Shown here one piece after another: positions 54,969-63,937 of a stretch of DNA of 64,000 bases. Position numbers and translations under genes: made by a program. Below the pieces are notes generated by a model that saw only the letters and a list, made by a program, of their open reading frames with translations, had not been told where the DNA came from and made no database searches. Positions within the stretch are counted from its first letter, which is position 1, and every line of letters begins with the position of its first letter. Source of the DNA: Flavobacterium psychrophilum (GTDB lineage Bacteria > Bacteroidota > Bacteroidia > Flavobacteriales > Flavobacteriaceae); contig CAMAQD010000007.1 of NCBI GenBank assembly GCA_945860385.1, forward strand, positions 62,001-126,000, in the 5' to 3' direction.

Positions 54969-55685
54969 ATGAATACAACATCCGATTTAAAAGTAGTGTA
55001 TTTCCCTTCCTGCATCAACAGGAGTATGGGTAAAAATAGTTTTCAAAAAGAAGACGATCTGCAGGTAACAGAATTGACTCATCAATTATTGGTTCGTGCC
55101 GGTTTTACGATACTATATCCCGACACATTGGACACGCACTGTTGTGGTATGCCTTTTTCAAGTAAGGGTTTTGCCGAGGCCAATCACGCCCAATCCCAAG
55201 CTTTGGAAACAGCCCTTCTTAAAGCGTCTGAAAACGGAAAGTATCCCGTTTTATATGATATGAGTCCATGTTTTTACCATTCGAAAGAGGAGTTTTCGAA
55301 AGTGTTGCAAATCGTCGATCCCATCGAATTTATGTTGGATTTCGTGATGCCTCTTTTAAAGGTAAATAACAAAAAAGAGAGTGTAGCAGTTTACCCGGTT
55401 TGTTCGGTAAAAAAAATTGGAAAAATGGATCAACTAATCGCTTTGTCGCAGCTTTGTGCCAATCAGGTAACAATGATTGACAGTAATTGTTGTGGTTTTG
55501 CGGGAGACAGAGGCTTCCTGATTCCGGAACTCAACGAACACGGATTGCGAGATTTAAAAGAGCAAATACCTTCTAATTGCAAAGAGGGGTATTCCACAAG
55601 CAGAACTTGTGAAATTGGATTGGAAAAAATGAGTGGTATCGATTTTAAATCTATTTTTTATTTGATTGAGGAAGTGACACGGTAG
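54969..55685 (+). CDS. CCG-domain Fe-S subunit of the lactate dehydrogenase
   Basis: I start at 54969 (MNTTSDLKVVYFPSCINRSMG), four bases after the large-subunit stop. The frame is open 32 codons further upstream, but that overlaps the other gene out of frame. The 238-residue protein has two CCG-type motifs, THCCGMPFSS and DSNCCGFAGDRGF, with YFPSC and YPVCSV cysteines, as in heterodisulfide-reductase-like and LldE/GlpC subunits. It probably binds a noncubane [4Fe-4S] cluster and completes electron transfer. The fused form in other bacteria is one protein of about 940 residues. Confidence 0.9.
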   Translation: MNTTSDLKVVYFPSCINRSMGKNSFQKEDDLQVTELTHQLLVRAGFTILYPDTLDTHCCGMPFSSKGFAEANHAQSQALETALLKASENGKYPVLYDMSPCFYHSKEEFSKVLQIVDPIEFMLDFVMPLLKVNNKKESVAVYPVCSVKKIGKMDQLIALSQLCANQVTMIDSNCCGFAGDRGFLIPELNEHGLRDLKEQIPSNCKEGYSTSRTCEIGLEKMSGIDFKSIFYLIEEVTR

Positions 55686-55730
55686 ATTAATAAGTTTTTA
55701 GAGATGATTTTATTAATCTTAAAACAAAAA

Positions 55731-55758
55731 TGCCCGTAAATCCTAGGATTTACGGGCA
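55731..55758. terminator. Bidirectional terminator between the lactate operon and ssrA
   Basis: A perfect 28-base palindrome with arms TGCCCGTAAATCCT and AGGATTTACGGGCA, flanked by AAAAA upstream and T-rich sequence downstream. It can end transcription of the lactate genes (plus) and tmRNA (minus). Confidence 0.92.
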
Positions 55759-55784
55759 TTTAGTTCTATTTGATAATAGATTTG

Positions 55785-56178
55785 TGGAGTCGGGGAGAGT
55801 CGAACTCCCGTCCAAACAAGCAACTAAAAAACTTTCTACACGCTTATTTCCTGATTGGGTTTTCGACTCGGAGTTAGGTCAGGAACAACCGCTCTTTGCT
55901 TAGCTTCTTTAATTTCGAAATCCACCCGAAGCTTGTGGAAATCTAGGTTTAAATTTACGATTCATCTTTATCGACCGCTATAAACCAGAGCTTTCGAGAT
56001 AAATCCTGCTTTCCTACCTGGTAGGACGAGGCTAATCTTACTATAATTCAGATTATGCAGCAAGAGCGTAGTTTCCTTCGCCGTGTATGTGTTTTGAAAC
56101 CTTTTATTTACGAGAATTGTCCCAGTTCTCGACGTGCTTACTTCTCAATTCGACTTGCTGTCAAAACCAGTCGACCCC
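55785..56178 (-). ncRNA. ssrA: Transfer-messenger RNA
   Basis: About 394 bases. The tRNA-like ends pair: 5' GGGGTCG at 56172-56178 and 3' CGACTCC at 55786-55792, followed by discriminator A. The T-arm GGGAG-TTCGACT-CTCCC is intact and CCA is not encoded. The internal open frame at 56053-56082 reads GGC GAA GGA AAC TAC GCT CTT GCT GCA TAA, the tag GEGNYALAA. It rescues ribosomes stalled on broken mRNA by trans-translation and tags the product for proteolysis. A TATCTTTG box at 56226-56233 (minus) is a likely -7 element. Confidence 0.95.
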
Positions 56179-56225
56179 ATTCATTTAATACTCAATTCTC
56201 AAAAACTATTCCAAAATTGAGTTTG

Positions 56226-56233
56226 CAAAGATA
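56226..56233 (-). promoter_or_regulatory. -7 promoter element for ssrA
   Basis: Read on the minus strand it is TATCTTTG, a full TAnnTTTG match, about 48 bases before the mature tmRNA 5' end. This would give a short 5' leader removed by processing. Confidence 0.5.
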
Positions 56234-56268
56234 GTTTTTTTCTGTTTATCTTTTTAAGTTATTTACGA

Positions 56269-57474
56269 CTATTCATCTTCCACTTTAAATGGATAGTCTC
56301 CAAATAGAGGTGCTAATTTCCTAACGGAATAGGTGCTTTTTGTAAATTTATTAGATAGTGCAATTATAGTGACGTTTTCATCTTTTAAAGTGATGTAGGA
56401 TGAGGTGAAACCGTGCCACCAACCGTTGTGAAAATAGAAACTTTTACCAGTTTCCCAATTAATCATTCGAATTCCTAAACCGTAATTTTTTCGACCCGGA
56501 TGCTCATTGCTATATCCTGTGTAAACTTGCTTTAAAAGCGCGGGTTCTAAAAAAGAAGGGGAATTTCGGGCACGATCAAATTTCAATAAATCTCTTGGGG
56601 TAGAGTAAATATTTTTATCGCCATATACTTTGTCAAGATAATCAATTCCAATTTCGACTCTATTGCCTTTATAGGAGGGAGCCACTTTCTTTTTGTCTTT
56701 GTCAAAATCCAATACAAAAGTGTTGGTCATCCCGAGTGGTTTGAAAATCATTTTACTCATCGCCTCTCTATAGGAAAGTTTGGTGACTTTTTCAATTATC
56801 AAAGCCAACATCGCATAATTGGTATTGCAATACGCAAAACGAGTTCCTGTTTTTTGTTCTAACCCAATGTTTTTAGTTCCCATTATAGTTAAAATATCCT
56901 GATTGGTTAGCGTATTATGTCGGTCCCAAACGTTTTTATCTCGATCCGTAAAATAGGCATAACTGCGCATTCCGCTTCGATGACTAAGTAACATTCTTAT
57001 GGTTACTTCTGGATAAGGGAACTCTTTTAAATAAACCGTTACTTTATCGTCTAACCCAATTCTTTTGGCATTGACCAATTTTAAAATTGCGGTGGCTGTA
57101 AGAACTTTACTGACCGATGCAATATGAATAGGAGTAGTACTGGTTATTGGGGTTTTGTCTCTAAAATTCGCGAAACCTTCGTATTTTTCATAGATAATCT
57201 GACCGTTTTTGGCCACCAGAAAACTGCCATTCATACTATTGTTTGGCCAATTTCTGTTGTAAAATGAATCTATAGAATTTTTAGTCGAATTGAGGTATTC
57301 TGCAGTAAGTTTAGGGTTTTCATTCACTAAAGGCTTCATTTTAGGCAAAACATCTTTTGGAAGTTCAGCATCTTTAGGCTCTGCAATCGCTGTTTTTTTC
57401 TCTTTCATGCAGGAATTTAAAACCAAAAGTAAAAGGAGAAATTGTAGTATATTTGCGCGTTTGATAAAATTCAT
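56269..57474 (-). CDS. Serine hydrolase, class C beta-lactamase family lipoprotein
   Basis: A 401-residue lipoprotein (MNFIKRANILQFLLLLLVLNSC, lipobox VLNSC, Cys22). The penicillin-binding/class C fold shows the nucleophile S120 and K123 in HIASVSKVLTATAIL, a YCNTNYAML (YxN) motif near residue 213 and a GLGIRMINWETGKSFYFHNGWWHGF segment where the HxG third motif is expected. Members include D-aminopeptidases, esterases and peptidoglycan-trimming enzymes. Actual beta-lactam hydrolysis is not implied. It lies just upstream of ssrA on the same strand. Confidence 0.9.
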   Translation of the reverse strand: MNFIKRANILQFLLLLLVLNSCMKEKKTAIAEPKDAELPKDVLPKMKPLVNENPKLTAEYLNSTKNSIDSFYNRNWPNNSMNGSFLVAKNGQIIYEKYEGFANFRDKTPITSTTPIHIASVSKVLTATAILKLVNAKRIGLDDKVTVYLKEFPYPEVTIRMLLSHRSGMRSYAYFTDRDKNVWDRHNTLTNQDILTIMGTKNIGLEQKTGTRFAYCNTNYAMLALIIEKVTKLSYREAMSKMIFKPLGMTNTFVLDFDKDKKKVAPSYKGNRVEIGIDYLDKVYGDKNIYSTPRDLLKFDRARNSPSFLEPALLKQVYTGYSNEHPGRKNYGLGIRMINWETGKSFYFHNGWWHGFTSSYITLKDENVTIIALSNKFTKSTYSVRKLAPLFGDYPFKVEDE

Positions 57475-57658
57475 ATGTTTTTGACTAGAAAGGCAAATAT
57501 ATAGATTCCTATTCTTTTGTTTTGTTCCTTTTTCGAAAAACTTAACAGTATTTTAATCTCTATTTTTTAAATTGAAGTTACTGACTTAAAAATCAATTAA
57601 TAGGGCTGTAATTTTCTAAAACATTTTCTAAAAAGGGAAAGTAATTCATTTAAAATGT

Positions 57659-57666
57659 TATTTTTG
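57659..57666 (+). promoter_or_regulatory. -7 promoter element for the saccharopine dehydrogenase-like gene
   Basis: TATTTTTG matches TAnnTTTG and lies 46 bases before the start codon. No -33 TTG is clear. Confidence 0.4.
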
Positions 57667-57712
57667 TAACAAAAAATAGCTTAAAAGTTATATTAATAAG
57701 TAATAGTATCCA

Positions 57713-58915
57713 ATGAAATTCGGAATTATAAAAGAAAGAAAAAGTACACCCGACAGAAGAGTGGTATTCACACCCGATGAATTGGCAAGATTAAAACAGC
57801 TTCATCAGGGAATTTCTGTGAAGGTTGAAAGTTCCGACATTAGAGCTTTTACCAATGAAGAGTACAAGAATATGGGAATCGAAGTGACCGATAATATCAG
57901 CGATTGTGATGTGTTTTTTGGTGTAAAAGAGGTTCCGATAGAGAATTTAATTCCTAATAAAAAGTATTTCTTTTTTTCGCATACTGTCAAAAAACAACAG
58001 CACAACCGTAAATTGTTGCAAGCATTATTAGAGAAAAACATTGATTTTTATGACCACGAAACCATTGTCAATGAGCACAATATAAGATTGATTGGTTTTG
58101 GAAAATATGCAGGATTTGTTGGAGCTTACAATAGTTTTCGCGCTTTTGGAATAAAATTCGAATTGTTCAAACTCCCAAAAGCCGCATCGCTTTCAGGAAA
58201 AGAAGATATGATTTCGCATTTGAAACGATTGATATTGCCTCCAATCAAAATAGTGAATACCGGAACTGGAAAAGTAGGTAGCGGTGTCAAAGAAATTCTG
58301 GATGCTATTAAAATTAAAGAAGTTTCAGTTGAAAATTATTTGACAAAAAACTACACGCAACCGATTTATACTCAGATTGATGTTTTGGATTACAACGTTC
58401 GAAAAGACGGTCAGGTTTTAGATTTCACTGATTTTTTTCAGAATCCTACAGAATATGTTTCCAATTTTGAGCGATTTACCAAAGTTTCAGATATCTACAT
58501 TACAGGACATTTTCATGCCAATGAAGCTCCGGATATTCTCACTCGTGAAATGCTAAAAGCCAAAGATTGTAAAATAAAAGTGGTGGCTGACATTTCGTGT
58601 GACGTCGATAGTTCAATTGCTTGTACCTTAAGATCATCTACTATTGAAGAACCATTATATGGTTATTTGCCTATCGAAAATAAAGAGGTCGATCTGTTTC
58701 ATCCTGCGGCTATCGTGGTGATGGCTGTCGATAATTTGCCTTGTGAATTGCCAAAAGAGGCTAGTGAAGGTTTTGGAGAAATGTTTATGGAACATGTAAT
58801 CCCTGCTTTTTTCAACGGTGATAAAGACGGAATTTTACAACGGGCAAAAATGACCGAAAATGGAAAACTTACACCAAGATTCAGCTATTTACAGGATTTT
58901 GTAGATGAAAAATAG
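57713..58915 (+). CDS. NAD(P)-dependent oxidoreductase, saccharopine/alanine dehydrogenase-like
   Basis: A 400-residue protein of the alanine dehydrogenase/PNT and LYS1-type saccharopine dehydrogenase superfamily. The N-terminal lobe opens MKFGIIKERKSTPDRRVVFTPDEL and includes DCDVFFGVKEVPIENL and the conserved YFFFSHTVKKQQ. The nucleotide site is IKIVNTGTGKVGSGVKEIL. In the C-terminal part VVADISCDVDSSIACT and IEEPLYGYLP match the lysine-forming saccharopine dehydrogenase group. Its real substrate in flavobacteria, which make lysine by the DAP route, is uncertain. Single-gene unit. Confidence 0.85.
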   Translation: MKFGIIKERKSTPDRRVVFTPDELARLKQLHQGISVKVESSDIRAFTNEEYKNMGIEVTDNISDCDVFFGVKEVPIENLIPNKKYFFFSHTVKKQQHNRKLLQALLEKNIDFYDHETIVNEHNIRLIGFGKYAGFVGAYNSFRAFGIKFELFKLPKAASLSGKEDMISHLKRLILPPIKIVNTGTGKVGSGVKEILDAIKIKEVSVENYLTKNYTQPIYTQIDVLDYNVRKDGQVLDFTDFFQNPTEYVSNFERFTKVSDIYITGHFHANEAPDILTREMLKAKDCKIKVVADISCDVDSSIACTLRSSTIEEPLYGYLPIENKEVDLFHPAAIVVMAVDNLPCELPKEASEGFGEMFMEHVIPAFFNGDKDGILQRAKMTENGKLTPRFSYLQDFVDEK

Positions 58916-59191
58916 TAAACTTAAATTACTTTGTTTAGGGGTAGTTACTATTCGGACGTTTGTAAAATTTTAAAAATAACTTAGTTTAAAATTATAGTCC
59001 ATTTAAGTAATTAAAAATTCTAATAAGCAAATATGCTCGAATTTCTTTTTTTATCTTGTGGGGGCAAATTATAAAACGATATTCTACCTAAAATTAGGAT
59101 TGAAGTTATCATAAAAATGTGCTAATTTTCATTGATAATTTGCTATTAATGCTTACCTTTAAGGGATAAAAATCATTTAAACTTCATCAAA

Positions 59192-60022
59192 ATGAAAAAG
59201 ATTTTGTTTCCCACAGATTTTTCCGAAGCTGCAGACAATGCTTTTGTTCACGCTTTGGAGTTTGCAAAAATTGTGAATGCCGAACTCGTATTGTTGCATA
59301 CATTTGAATTGCCTGTTTACGACAACCAATTTTTTCCAGAAAATTATAATATCCTTTTTGACTCGCTTCAACTATCAGAATTCGACATGTTTAAAGACGA
59401 AATTCCAAAGCTTCACGCTATTGCCGAAAAGCGCAATCTTAATCATATAAAAATGAGCCACAGATTGATGGATGGTAATTTACTTTATAACATCAAAAAA
59501 GCAATCAAAGAAGAAAATATAGATTTTATAGTTATGGGAACTTCTGGAGCTACAGGTTGGGAAGCCTTTTTCTTGGGTACAAACACAGGAAATGTTTTGA
59601 CCGCTGTCGATGTGCCTGTTTTGAGCGTTCCTTCGGAAGCTAAGTTTAAAAAAATTGAAACAATTGGTTTTACCACTCGATATCGGGCTAAAGATAAAAA
59701 AGCATTGAAAGACGTGCTAAAAATCGCCATGAAAACAAACGCAAAAGTAAAATGTTTGTATGTTAAAACTAATAATTCAGATGTTGCAGGAACAACAATA
59801 AAACAATGGGAAGAAGAGTTCAAAGATGAACCTGTAGTATTCTCAATAATTCCAAGTGATGATGTACAAGACACCATTTTGGATTTTGTTTTGTTCAAAG
59901 ACATTGATGTTTTGGCAATGCTTACTTACAAAAGAAACTTTTTCGTTGAATTATTTAAACCGAGTTTAACTCAGAAATTTTCAAATAAATTAGACATTCC
60001 GGTTTTGGCAATACACGAATAA
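59192..60022 (+). CDS. Universal stress protein, tandem UspA domains
   Basis: A 276-residue protein made of two UspA folds. The first (1-147) has MKKILFPTDFSEAADNAFVHALEFAKIVNAELVLLH and the ATP-binding loop VMGTSGATGWEAFFLGTNTGNVL (G-x2-G-x9-GS/T-like). The second (about 155-276) is degenerate, with LAMLTYKRNFFVELFKPSLTQKF replacing the loop. It probably binds ATP through domain 1 and helps under stress or starvation. It ends at a terminator shared with dnaN. Confidence 0.93.
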   Translation: MKKILFPTDFSEAADNAFVHALEFAKIVNAELVLLHTFELPVYDNQFFPENYNILFDSLQLSEFDMFKDEIPKLHAIAEKRNLNHIKMSHRLMDGNLLYNIKKAIKEENIDFIVMGTSGATGWEAFFLGTNTGNVLTAVDVPVLSVPSEAKFKKIETIGFTTRYRAKDKKALKDVLKIAMKTNAKVKCLYVKTNNSDVAGTTIKQWEEEFKDEPVVFSIIPSDDVQDTILDFVLFKDIDVLAMLTYKRNFFVELFKPSLTQKFSNKLDIPVLAIHE

Positions 60023-60057
60023 AAAAAAGCCCCAATTTATTAAAATTGGGGCTTTTT
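60023..60057. terminator. Bidirectional terminator between the Usp gene and dnaN
   Basis: AAAAAGCCCCAATTT pairs with AAATTGGGGCTTTTT around a short loop, with A and T tracts on both sides, between convergent genes. Confidence 0.93.
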
Positions 60058-60084
60058 AAATATAAAAGGCTTTGGTTAGTTAAC

Positions 60085-61203
60085 TTAGTTATTTAGCATT
60101 ACAGGCATTACCAACATAGTTACTGTTTCGCCATCTTCTAATCCATCTACTGGAGTTAGGATTCCGGCTCTGTTAGGCAATGACATTTCAAGCATAATCA
60201 TATCCGATTGCAGATTAGTCAACATTTCGGTCAGGAAACGAGAGTTGTATCCAATTTGCATATCGTCACCTTGATAATCGCAAGTCAAACGCTCTTCGGC
60301 TTTGTTCGAGTAATCAATATCTTCGGCAGAAATGTTTAATTCAGCACCCGCAATTTTCAAACGAATTTGGTGTGTGGTTTTGTTAGAGAAAATCGCAACA
60401 CGACGAACAGAATTCAAAAATTGTACTCGGTCTATCATTAATTTATTTGGATTTTCTTTTGGAATTACCGCTTCATAATTTGGATATTTTCCGTCAATCA
60501 AACGACACATTAAGATGTAATTATCGAAAGAAAAAGTAGCATTCGAATCGTTGTATTCAATCTTCACTTCCGCGTCAGAAGACCCAAGGATATTTTTCAA
60601 AATAGTCAAAGGTTTCTTTGGCATAATAAAATCAGCCACTTGCGAAGCCGTTACATCAGTTCTTGCATATTTTACCAATTTGTGAGCATCTGTAGCCACA
60701 AATATCAATCCTTGTGGAGAAAATTGGAAGAAAACACCCGACATCACCGGACGTAAATCATCGTTTCCTGCTGCAAAAATCGTTTTACTGACAGCGGTGG
60801 CCAAAACATCGGCAGGAACTAAAGTTACTGAAGGTTCGTCTAAGTTTACTGCTTTTGGAAACTCTTCTCCCGGAGCATAAGCCAAAGCATATTTTCCTGA
60901 ATTAGAACTAATTTCTATAGTGCTATTTTCTTCAACGGTGAAAGTCAACGGTTGTTCTGGGAAAGTTTTAAGGATTTCCAAAAGCAATTTGGCAGGAACA
61001 GCAACGCTTCCTTTGCTAGTAGAATCAATATCTAATGTAGCAGACATGGTAGTTTCTAAATCCGAAGCCGAAACCGTTAGCGTTTTATGATCCAATTCAA
61101 AAAGGAAATTATCCAAAATAGGCAAAGTATTACTACTGTTGATAACATTTCCTAAAACCTGTAATTGTTTTAATAAGTACGAACTCGATACTATAAATTT
61201 CAT
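60085..61203 (-). CDS. dnaN: DNA polymerase III beta subunit (sliding clamp)
   Basis: A 372-residue clamp protein with three similar domains. It starts MKFIVSSSYLLKQLQVLGNVINSSNTLPILDNFLFE and ends GLEDGETVTMLVMPVMLNN, where MPV-x-L forms part of the client-binding pocket. ATDAHKLVKYAR and GKYPNYEAVIP are conserved dnaN motifs. It forms a ring that tethers the replicative polymerase. A TATATTTG box (61263-61270, minus) lies 59 bases upstream. gldG is the next gene upstream on the same strand. Confidence 0.97.
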   Translation of the reverse strand: MKFIVSSSYLLKQLQVLGNVINSSNTLPILDNFLFELDHKTLTVSASDLETTMSATLDIDSTSKGSVAVPAKLLLEILKTFPEQPLTFTVEENSTIEISSNSGKYALAYAPGEEFPKAVNLDEPSVTLVPADVLATAVSKTIFAAGNDDLRPVMSGVFFQFSPQGLIFVATDAHKLVKYARTDVTASQVADFIMPKKPLTILKNILGSSDAEVKIEYNDSNATFSFDNYILMCRLIDGKYPNYEAVIPKENPNKLMIDRVQFLNSVRRVAIFSNKTTHQIRLKIAGAELNISAEDIDYSNKAEERLTCDYQGDDMQIGYNSRFLTEMLTNLQSDMIMLEMSLPNRAGILTPVDGLEDGETVTMLVMPVMLNN

Positions 61204-61262
61204 ATGTTTTGTTTTATTTTTTGGGTGTGAATTTTATTCAAATTCCAAAATCAATATAGCTA

Positions 61263-61270
61263 CAAATATA
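61263..61270 (-). promoter_or_regulatory. -7 promoter element for dnaN
   Basis: Reads TATATTTG on the minus strand, 59 bases before the dnaN start. No good TTG -33 element is seen. Confidence 0.45.
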
Positions 61271-61368
61271 TCGTAAACTATTCTAGAATAAAAACTTTTT
61301 TTATTAACATTTCTTGCACTTATAACGGAGTCCAAAATTTTTCAAACAATGGTTTTTATTGTTTTTTG

Positions 61369-61436
61369 AACCATTAAGAGACTAAGGAAATTAAGTTTTT
61401 TTTATTGTCTTATGGTATCTTAATCTCTTAATGGTT
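61369..61436. repeat. Inverted repeat downstream of gldG
   Basis: Arms AACCATTAAGAGACTAAG and CTTAATCTCTTAATGGTT pair with one mismatch over 18 bases around a 32-base loop that includes a T run. It may act as a gldG terminator or belong to a dispersed ATTAAGAGATTAAG-type repeat family. Confidence 0.7.
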
Positions 61437-61485
61437 TACAATAAATATTTAAATGTTTTCCTCATTTATATAGAACCATCGCGGG

Positions 61486-63171
61486 TTACTTAGCGTATTT
61501 TTTCTTTCTCAGGAAGGTAAAAACAACTCCAAAAAGCCCTAAAATTAAGATTGGAAGTCCGATAGTTAGGATTTGTGTAGTGGTATAACTTTCGTAAACT
61601 TTTTCTTTATCCAATAAAGGCAAATCGAGGTCTTTGCTTCGAATGTTAATAAGTCCGTTGTCATCCAATAAATAATTGACGCAATTCATCATGAAATCCT
61701 TGTTGTCATACAAATTTCCTGAACGTTGGTCATAGCCCAATTCAACGGGTTGGAAGTTCTTGTCCAATTGGTTTCGAATCAGATCGCCATCAGAAATCAC
61801 AATCATTTTATTGGCTTTTCCTTTGGCTTGAAATGATTTCAGCTCAAAAGGCAACACCCGATTTTCAAACATCGAACGAAAAGAACCTTCCAGCAAAACC
61901 GAAAGCGGAATATTTCCTGTATTCAAATAATGATTGGGCGAGGTTTCTTCCTCGACGATATTCAAATTTATTTCAATCGGAGAACCAATTCTCTTCGAAT
62001 ATTGGGAAGATTGCAACAACACCGTTTTCTTGATTCCGTTTTTCAACGTATCGACACCATTAGCAAAATCGAACTTGATGCCACCTAAGTTTTTTACAAT
62101 AGGATGCTTGCTGATAGGATAGACTTGCGGTGCAAATTTCCAATTGAATTCCTGATATTGCGTGGCACTTCCTTGTTCACCAGTGGCTAATTTTATAGGA
62201 CTTCCGTGTTCGTCTTTCACCAAATCAGGATTAATTCGAAACCCGTATTTGAAGAACATATCGTTCAAATTCAAATCTCTTGGAAAGGCGAGGGTAGAAC
62301 CATATTCATTATACAAACTGTCCATTTCCATATTGACTTGGTCAATAAGCCAGATTGTTTTTCCACCATTAACGATGAATTGGTCTAAGACTTGTTTTTC
62401 GGAATCTGTAAATGTTTCAGTGGGTTTGGCAATAATCGCTAAATCGTATTTTTGCAAAGCCTCTAAACTTCCTGTTGGGTTTTTAGCCACCGAATCTAAG
62501 GTAAAAGGACCAATGTGGTAACTTTCCCGAACTTGCATCAGGAATTTGGCAATTTGAACATCCTGAAGTTCGCCGTTTCCTTTGATTATAGCTACTTTTT
62601 TCTGTTTGTCTTTGGTGATTTTGTTGATGGCATCGGCAATGGAATATTCCAAATGTTGCACTGACCCAACTACTTTTTCGGTAGTCGATGCGCCCATAAT
62701 ATTTTTCAACAAAGGAATATTGACTTCCTTATTATTGTAAACCGCAATCGCCCATGGGAAAACCATTGCTTGCGATTGCTTTCCTTTGTCGTCAACGGTG
62801 ATGTTTATTGGCGTAAGCCCTTTAATATACAACTCTTTGATGTTGTCCATGCTTTCGTCTTCGTTTTCCAATGGATCAACAAATTCGAAAACAATATTCT
62901 TGTTATACGCTTGAAATTCTTCGAATAAATCTCGGGTTTCGCTTTGCAAACGCTTGAATTCCGCAGGTAAATCGCCTTGCAAATAGATTTTTACCGACAA
63001 CGGATTTTGTACCTGCTTGATGATGTTCAAGGAAGTTGCCGAAAGCGTGTATCGTTTGTCTTTGGTTAAATCAAAACGCTGGAAAAAATAACCGCTTACT
63101 ACATTTAAAACCAGTATAATGGCAATAATAATCCCTAACGATTGGATGTTTTTTTTCTTGGAAGTGGTCAT
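61486..63171 (-). CDS. gldG: Gliding motility-associated ABC transporter substrate-binding protein GldG
   Basis: A 561-residue protein with an N-terminal membrane anchor (about 10-30, LGIIIAIILVLNVVSGYFF), a large periplasmic part of the ABC-type_uncharacterised family (VKIYLQGDLPAEFKRL, YSIADAINKITKD, KYDLAIIAKPTETF) and a C-terminal membrane helix before a basic end (ILTIGLPILILGLFGVVFTFLRKKK). GldG works with GldF and the ATPase GldA in an ABC transporter needed for flavobacterial gliding. Its first codon overlaps the gldF stop by one base. Confidence 0.93.
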   Translation of the reverse strand: MTTSKKKNIQSLGIIIAIILVLNVVSGYFFQRFDLTKDKRYTLSATSLNIIKQVQNPLSVKIYLQGDLPAEFKRLQSETRDLFEEFQAYNKNIVFEFVDPLENEDESMDNIKELYIKGLTPINITVDDKGKQSQAMVFPWAIAVYNNKEVNIPLLKNIMGASTTEKVVGSVQHLEYSIADAINKITKDKQKKVAIIKGNGELQDVQIAKFLMQVRESYHIGPFTLDSVAKNPTGSLEALQKYDLAIIAKPTETFTDSEKQVLDQFIVNGGKTIWLIDQVNMEMDSLYNEYGSTLAFPRDLNLNDMFFKYGFRINPDLVKDEHGSPIKLATGEQGSATQYQEFNWKFAPQVYPISKHPIVKNLGGIKFDFANGVDTLKNGIKKTVLLQSSQYSKRIGSPIEINLNIVEEETSPNHYLNTGNIPLSVLLEGSFRSMFENRVLPFELKSFQAKGKANKMIVISDGDLIRNQLDKNFQPVELGYDQRSGNLYDNKDFMMNCVNYLLDDNGLINIRSKDLDLPLLDKEKVYESYTTTQILTIGLPILILGLFGVVFTFLRKKKYAK

Positions 63172-63896
63172 TACGATTTAATGGATTTTAAATTATAAAC
63201 GGTAAAGGAAAGAAAGAGGACCGTGATGCTCACAAAATAAATCACATCCCGACTGTCTATCACGCCACGACTCATACTTTTGAAATGATCTTGCATTCCA
63301 ATGCTTGAAATCAGACCTTGAAAACTGGGAACAATCGTTGCCACACTTTCGAATCCAAAATAAAAGAAGAAGCATAAAAATACCGACACAATAAAAGACA
63401 CAATCTGATTTTCAGATAGAGTAGAAGTGAAGATGCCAATGGCGGAATAGGCTGCAATCAGGAACAATAACCCAAAATAAGAACCCATGGTGCTGCCCAT
63501 ATCGATATTGCCTTCGGGTGAACCTAAACTAGAAATGACCCAAACATAAATAAATGTTGGAATAATTGCCATAACAATCAATAACATCGAACCTAAGAAC
63601 TTTCCGTTGACAATTTGCCAAATACTCAAGGGTTTTGTTAGTAACAATTCCAAGGTTCCTTGCTTCTTTTCATCCGAAAAACTGCGCATCGTAACGGCAG
63701 GAATCAGGAAAATCAGAATCCACGGAGCTAAAGTAAAAAACGGACTCAAATCGGCAAAACCGCTGTTCAAAATATTGTATTCTCCTTCGAAAACCCAAAG
63801 GAATAACCCATTCCCAATCAGGAAAACGGCAATCACCAAATAACCAATCGGCGAACCAAAAAAGGATTTTATTTCTCTTACTACTATTGATTTCAT
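63171..63896 (-). CDS. gldF: Gliding motility-associated ABC transporter permease GldF
   Basis: A 241-residue ABC-2-type permease with six hydrophobic segments. It opens MKSIVVREIKSFFGSPIGYLVIAVFLIGNGLFLWVFEG, followed by TLAPWILIFLIPAVTMRSFSDEKKQGTLELLLTKPLS, the conserved cytoplasmic loop of ABC-2 permeases. It forms the membrane part of the Gld ABC transporter with GldG. The ATPase gene gldA is not in the window. The start is 105 bases from the window edge. Confidence 0.94.
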   Translation of the reverse strand: MKSIVVREIKSFFGSPIGYLVIAVFLIGNGLFLWVFEGEYNILNSGFADLSPFFTLAPWILIFLIPAVTMRSFSDEKKQGTLELLLTKPLSIWQIVNGKFLGSMLLIVMAIIPTFIYVWVISSLGSPEGNIDMGSTMGSYFGLLFLIAAYSAIGIFTSTLSENQIVSFIVSVFLCFFFYFGFESVATIVPSFQGLISSIGMQDHFKSMSRGVIDSRDVIYFVSITVLFLSFTVYNLKSIKS

Positions 63897-63901
63897 ATTG
63901 A

Positions 63902-63937
63902 AGCCCCACCCTAACCCTCCCCGAAGGGAAGGGAACC
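63902..63937. repeat. GC-rich CCCTAACCCTCCCCGAAGGGAAGGG element upstream of gldF
   Basis: GCCCCACCCTAACCCTCCCC followed by GAAGGGAAGGGAACC has inner arms CCCTCCCC/GGGAAGGG that can form an imperfect hairpin. The composition is quite unlike the AT-rich surroundings. Such elements recur in flavobacterial intergenic DNA to my knowledge, but I cannot check that here. Confidence 0.55.

Noticed and set aside
55781..55900. tRNA-like 3' sequence with a TTCGACT arm
   Set aside because: Looks like a tRNA end but has no anticodon arm; it pairs with the segment about 390 bases away and belongs to tmRNA.
59485..59904. 139-codon open frame on the minus strand
   Set aside because: Antisense to the universal stress protein gene and without promoter or domain support.
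61486..63171. Complete gliding ABC transporter in this window
   Set aside because: Only gldF and gldG are here; no gldA ATPase was found in the sequence provided.
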